From Pseudomonadota bacterium (lineage in GTDB: Bacteria; Pseudomonadota; Gammaproteobacteria; Burkholderiales; Burkholderiaceae_D), in assembly GCA_018241865.1 (NCBI GenBank), contig JAFECY010000299.1:1-9578 (forward strand): DNA of 9,578 nucleotides, in the 5' to 3' direction. This document shows, one piece after another, positions 6,227 through 9,578 of the stretch; positions within the stretch are counted from its first letter, which is position 1, and each line of letters opens with the position of its first letter. A program made the position numbers and the translations under genes. A model generated the notes under the pieces. That model had not been told where the DNA came from. It saw only the letters and a list, made by a program, of their open reading frames with translations, and ran no database searches.

Positions 6227-8269
6227 GTGGAACATCGCATTCTCAAAGTCGCCCTCGACACCCCTCTTGACAGGGTGTTCGATTATCGCTGGCCAGTGAG
6301 TCAAAAGCAGGTACCGCAGCCCGGCCAGCTCGTGCTCGTGCCATTCGGCCGGCGTGAAGTGGTGGGCTTGATCGTCGCCGTCGTTACGCATAGTGAGTTG
6401 GCGGCCGACAAGCTCAAAGATGCGCTTGCCATCCGGGCGCAATTACCGCCGCTGGCGTCTGACTGGCGTGCGCTGTGCGCTTTTGCCGCCGATTACTACC
6501 AACGGCCGTTGGGCGAGGTGGCCTTGCCGGCTTTGCCGAAAAATCTGCGCGTGAGCAAAACCACTGCGCTGGATCGCGCATTGAAAAAAATTGCGCAGGT
6601 GACGCCGGAAGATGCGGCGGTGGCAGAAGCGGTCGCGGCTCCCGCCCCACCTCTGAATGCCGCGCAAGCCGACGTGGTGACGACGATTGCACAAGCGCGC
6701 GGCTTCACGCCCATGCTTTTATTCGGTGTCACCGGCAGCGGCAAGACCGAGGTCTATTTGCGCGCGGCGGCGGCGATCTTCGCGGAGGCTGCTGCAGATG
6801 AGGCGCCGCAAGTGTTGATCCTGACCCCGGAGATCAACCTCACACCGCAACTCGCCGCCAATGTGCAGGCGCGCTTTCCTGATGTCGAAGTGGCCTTGCT
6901 GCACAGCGGATTGGCCGAAGGTGAGCGCGTGCGTCACTGGCTTGCTGCGCATCTGGGGCGCGCGCGGATCGTGCTCGGCACGCGCTTGGCGATACTGGCA
7001 TCGTTGCCGAATCTGAAGCTGATCGTCGTCGATGAAGAGCACGATCCTTCCTACAAGCAGCAAGAAGGCTTGCGCTATTCGGCGCGTGACCTCGCGGTGT
7101 GGCGCGCACGGCAGCGTAACATTCCGGTGGTGCTCGGTTCTGCCACGCCTTCGCTGGAAAGCTGGCAGCACGTGCAGGCCGGACGTTATCGGTTGCTGGA
7201 ATTGCGTGCCCGCGCAGTTGCCGAGGCCGTGCTGCCGCAAGTGCGCTTGATCGATCTGGAACGCGACAAGCCGGCCGGCGGCATCACATCGTCATTGGTC
7301 AGTGCGATCAAACGGCGACTAGAGGCGGGCGAGCAATCGCTATTGTTCCTGAACCGGCGCGGCTATGCGCCGGTGATGGCCTGCGACGCCTGCGGTTGGG
7401 TCAGTAATTGCCCGCGCTGCACCGCCTTCATGGTGCTGCACAAACCCGATCACAAACTGCGTTGTCATCATTGCGGACTGGAACAGCGGATACCCAAATC
7501 TTGCCCCACCTGCGGCAATGTCGATTTGCAACCCTTGGGACGCGGTACGCAGCGCATCGAAGAAAGCTTGCAGCAGATTTTTCCGCAGGCGCGGCTGCTG
7601 CGTATCGACGCCGATTCAACGCGATTGAAAGGCAGCGCGCAAGCTGCCTTCGACGCCGTGCATCGCGGCGAGGTCGATATTCTGATCGGCACGCAAATGG
7701 TCGCCAAGGGACATGACTTCCGCAACCTGACCTTGGTCGGTGTGCTCAATCCCGACACCGCATTGTTTTCGCAAGACTATCGCGCCGCCGAGCGCCTGTT
7801 CGCGCAATTGATGCAAGTGTCCGGTCGCGCCGGGCGGCACGCGCAGCGTAGCGGCGGCAATCCGAGCGAAGTGTTGATCCAGACGCGCTATCCGCAACAC
7901 CCCTTATATACCGCGTTGAAGGCGCACGACTACGAACGCTTTGCCGCCGGCCAGTTGACCGAACGTCGGCAGGCGGCATTGCCGCCTTTCATCCATCAAG
8001 CCTTGCTGCGCGCTGAAGCGCGCGAACTGCGCGATGCGTTGGAATTTCTCGAACAAGCACGGCAAACAATGACGCAAGCAGGCGTCACGCTGCACGATCC
8101 GATTCCGATGAGCATGACGCGCGTCGCCAATGTCGAGCGCGCGCAATTGCTGGTGGAGTCGGCTTCGCGCCCGGCGCTGCAGCATTTCCTCAAAGCGTGG
8201 TTGCGCGCCCTGCAGGAAAACAAGGCGCGCGTGAAGTGGTCGCTGGAAGTCGATCCAGTCGATATTTGA
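6227..8269 (+). CDS. priA: Primosomal protein N', replication restart helicase
   Basis: PriA is a 3'-5' superfamily 2 DNA helicase that recognises stalled forks and D-loops and reloads DnaB through PriB/DnaT or PriC. From the GTG at 6227 the product is 680 residues. The N-terminal 3'-DNA-binding domain opens with ILKVALDTPLDRVFDYRW. Walker A GVTGSGKT is at 167-174 and the DEEH box at 269-272. Eight cysteines in four CxxC-type pairs (about 386-429) form the two zinc sites. Helicase motifs V-VI appear as GTQMVAKGHDF and QVSGRAGRH. The frame is open to an ATG at 6167, but that start overlaps the DnaA-box repeat and would add 20 residues unlike PriA N-termini; homology starts at V21-E22 of that longer form. 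No clear Shine-Dalgarno precedes the GTG. It converges on the minus-strand gene ending at 8288, 18 bases away. Confidence 0.95.
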   Translation: MEHRILKVALDTPLDRVFDYRWPVSQKQVPQPGQLVLVPFGRREVVGLIVAVVTHSELAADKLKDALAIRAQLPPLASDWRALCAFAADYYQRPLGEVALPALPKNLRVSKTTALDRALKKIAQVTPEDAAVAEAVAAPAPPLNAAQADVVTTIAQARGFTPMLLFGVTGSGKTEVYLRAAAAIFAEAAADEAPQVLILTPEINLTPQLAANVQARFPDVEVALLHSGLAEGERVRHWLAAHLGRARIVLGTRLAILASLPNLKLIVVDEEHDPSYKQQEGLRYSARDLAVWRARQRNIPVVLGSATPSLESWQHVQAGRYRLLELRARAVAEAVLPQVRLIDLERDKPAGGITSSLVSAIKRRLEAGEQSLLFLNRRGYAPVMACDACGWVSNCPRCTAFMVLHKPDHKLRCHHCGLEQRIPKSCPTCGNVDLQPLGRGTQRIEESLQQIFPQARLLRIDADSTRLKGSAQAAFDAVHRGEVDILIGTQMVAKGHDFRNLTLVGVLNPDTALFSQDYRAAERLFAQLMQVSGRAGRHAQRSGGNPSEVLIQTRYPQHPLYTALKAHDYERFAAGQLTERRQAALPPFIHQALLRAEARELRDALEFLEQARQTMTQAGVTLHDPIPMSMTRVANVERAQLLVESASRPALQHFLKAWLRALQENKARVKWSLEVDPVDI

Positions 8270-8287
8270 AGCAGGTCGGTGGCGCGG

Positions 8288-8830
8288 CTAGTGCGTCGTG
8301 ACCAGGGTCGGCGGCATCAGCGGATCGAAGTCGGCCCAGTTGCCGTCCGCAATCGTGCCTTGCGCGCGTTCGATGTCCTGCGCATGCAGGGTGCGCAACA
8401 CATCGATGGCGCGTTCTTCCTGTTCCATGTCATCGGTCGAGACGACCAGCACCATGCCGGCATGTCGCAGCCGCGCCATGTCGCCGTCGTCCTGCATGCC
8501 GTGCAGCGAACCGATCAGATCGCCCAGATGCGCGCCGACCAGCGCGCCGGCCACCGGGCCGACCGGACCCAGCATCGGAATGGTCGCCAGGCCCATCGCT
8601 GCGCCGACGACACCGCCGGCCACCGCGCCTACGGCAATGCCGCGCTCGCTATTTTCCGCGCCCGGCGACTTGTCGCGATCGCCGCCCACCGCGTACAGGT
8701 CATGCTGGCCGGGCGGGTTCACGTAAAAGCTGCTGATGTGGTCTTCGGGGAATCCGGCGCGCAGTATCTGTTCCATCGCCTCGCGCACCATGCTCTGTTG
8801 GTCGAATCGACCGGCAATGATATTGCTCAT
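8288..8830 (-). CDS. Glycine-zipper stress-type protein
   Basis: This 180-residue protein of unknown function has three visible parts. Residues 1-45 (MSNIIAGRFDQQSMV..., then ILRAGFPEDHISSFYVNPPGQ) look like the small alpha/beta region found in general-stress 17M-like proteins, where a paralogue-specific sensor or partner site is proposed. Residues 64-110 form a glycine zipper with small-residue spacing (GIAVGAVAGGVVGAAMG and GPVAGALVGAHLGDLIG), able to pack in or against a membrane as a helical hairpin. Residues 124-180 (AGMVLVVSTDD...) form a soluble C-terminal region. The ATG at 8828-8830 has a strong GAGGAGA ribosome site about 4 bases upstream; the longer open frame to 9082 is antisense to the next gene. 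The membrane role is inferred. Confidence 0.8.
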   Translation of the reverse strand: MSNIIAGRFDQQSMVREAMEQILRAGFPEDHISSFYVNPPGQHDLYAVGGDRDKSPGAENSERGIAVGAVAGGVVGAAMGLATIPMLGPVGPVAGALVGAHLGDLIGSLHGMQDDGDMARLRHAGMVLVVSTDDMEQEERAIDVLRTLHAQDIERAQGTIADGNWADFDPLMPPTLVTTH

Positions 8831-8930
8831 GATTGTCTCCTCGTCGGGAGCGACAGGCGTCGTCCCTATGAGTAAGAGTGCTGGCTGCAGGAATGGTTCG
8901 GCGGCGTGTGCCGGAGCAAGGCCGGCGCGG

Positions 8931-9410
8931 TTAGTGCGAGGGCTGCAGGCGGCCTTCGGCGGCGAATTGGCGGATGGTGCGGATAGTGTCGAGGTCGGCC
9001 TCGTAATACGCCGAACGGCGAAATTGGTTGTAGTAGGCGTCCATCGAATCGGCGTCGTCGGCGCTGCTGTCAGCGTATTCAAAGCGCACGTAAAACCGCT
9101 CAGGCTGGGGTTCCTCGATACGCATGCTGAGGCTGGAGGCAGAAATTTCGTCCTGTTGCGGCACTTGGTACAGGACTTCCTGTTGCGGCGTGAAGCGCAC
9201 CTCGTCGCGAATGCTGACGTTGCCGTAATGCAGCACGCGAGTTAGTGCTTGCTCGTTGCGTGACAAGATCTCGCAACGATCTAGGTGCGGCATGAATAGT
9301 TCCGGTGCTTCCGCACGCAAGACCAAGCCGCGCCACAATTGCGCGCGCGTCAAAGGGTCGATCAGAGGATTTAACGGATCGTTGATTTCAATCAAGTGAT
9401 GGAAGCGCAT
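8931..9410 (-). CDS. DUF1857 / SRPBCC-like protein
   Basis: This is a 159-residue soluble protein. The opening MRFHHLIEINDPLNPLIDPLTR, the segment LWRGLVLRAEAPELFMP and the later pattern of alternating strands ending in a C-terminal helix match my recollection of the DUF1857 group in the SRPBCC (START-like, ligand-binding helix-grip) superfamily. The ligand and function are not known to me. The start at 9408-9410 is chosen because family members begin at this MRF/MKF motif; an ATG at 9438-9440 and a TTG at 9453-9455 are open alternatives, and none has a strong ribosome site. It lies 100 bases upstream of the glycine-zipper gene in the same direction, so the two might be cotranscribed, although the second has its own strong ribosome site. 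Confidence 0.75.
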   Translation of the reverse strand: MRFHHLIEINDPLNPLIDPLTRAQLWRGLVLRAEAPELFMPHLDRCEILSRNEQALTRVLHYGNVSIRDEVRFTPQQEVLYQVPQQDEISASSLSMRIEEPQPERFYVRFEYADSSADDADSMDAYYNQFRRSAYYEADLDTIRTIRQFAAEGRLQPSH

Positions 9411-9480
9411 GCCGGCATGGTAGCGAATCCGGCCGTTCATTTCAAATCCGCACAAGCGTTCGCAAGGATGGGCGATTTTC

Positions 9481-9496
9481 TCCCATATTCATGGGA
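9481..9496. promoter_or_regulatory. Palindrome upstream of the SRPBCC gene
   Basis: TCCCAT (9481-9486) and ATGGGA (9491-9496) form a perfect inverted repeat with an ATTC centre. A second one, ATGGT (9509-9513) with ACCAT (9521-9525), surrounds the palindrome GGTATACC (9516-9523). They could be operators for the leftward gene. No regulator is recognised. Confidence 0.3.
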
Positions 9497-9528
9497 TGGC
9501 GCGTCGGAATGGTGGGGTATACCATGCT

Positions 9529-9537
9529 TGCTATAAA
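9529..9537 (+). promoter_or_regulatory. Possible extended -10 promoter facing right
   Basis: TGC-TATAAA reads as an extended -10 element (TGn followed by a five-of-six TATAAT match). It would drive a gene starting beyond the window. No good -35 is seen and the remaining 41 bases show no start codon with a ribosome site. Confidence 0.25.
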
Positions 9538-9578
9538 TAAACGACGACAGCCTACGGCAGGGGTGCAGACAAACAGCC

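Noticed and set aside
6266..6276. CTTGACAGGGT repeated from 5891-5901 inside early priA
   Set aside because: An 11-base match lying in coding sequence, without the inverted repeat or a -10; most likely coincidence.
8279..8875. 198-codon plus-strand open frame opposite the glycine-zipper gene
   Set aside because: The minus-strand gene has a strong ribosome site and an ordered domain layout; the plus translation is a shadow.

Overview
The window looks like a core chromosomal segment of a betaproteobacterium, most likely order Burkholderiales and possibly family Oxalobacteraceae. This rests on the protein flavour of AtpD, AtpC, HemE, GlpD and PriA, the moderately high GC coding sequence, and the atp - hemE - priA order I recall from that group. 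The placement is inference from memory, not from a search. No insertion sequences, phage genes, CRISPR arrays, tRNA or rRNA genes are visible.

Layout, left to right. (1) 1-1919 is the distal end of the ATP synthase operon: atpD (beta) then atpC (epsilon), closed by a strong UUCG-loop hairpin terminator at 1974-2009. (2) glpD (FAD glycerol-3-phosphate dehydrogenase) faces left and converges on that terminator. (3) Diverging from glpD is a small secreted alpha-helical, HEAT-like protein (3652-4374). (4) hemE (uroporphyrinogen decarboxylase) follows at 4465-5565. (5) 5566-6226 is a 661-base non-coding region and the most notable part of the window. It holds eight DnaA-box-like 9-mers: two near-perfect triplets inside a 47-bp direct repeat, plus two separate TTATNCACA boxes. 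It also holds two AT-rich blocks of about 68-69% A+T, a 13/13 IHF consensus match, 13-mer-like AT motifs, a TTGACA promoter overlapping palindromes, and a leftward terminator. I read it as a strong candidate chromosomal replication origin (oriC). (6) priA, the primosomal helicase, starts immediately to the right, probably at a GTG at 6227. (7) On the minus strand come a glycine-zipper stress-type protein (8288-8830) and a DUF1857/SRPBCC-like protein (8931-9410). The last 168 bases hold palindromes and a possible rightward promoter.

How it fits together: ATP synthase, heme synthesis and GlpD all serve aerobic respiration. PriA restarts collapsed replication forks, and its gene sits directly beside the DnaA-box array, so DnaA could govern both initiation and priA expression. 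hemE beside an origin is also known in alphaproteobacteria (Caulobacter, Rickettsia). If this region is the origin, it would be a parallel in another class, with priA on the other flank.
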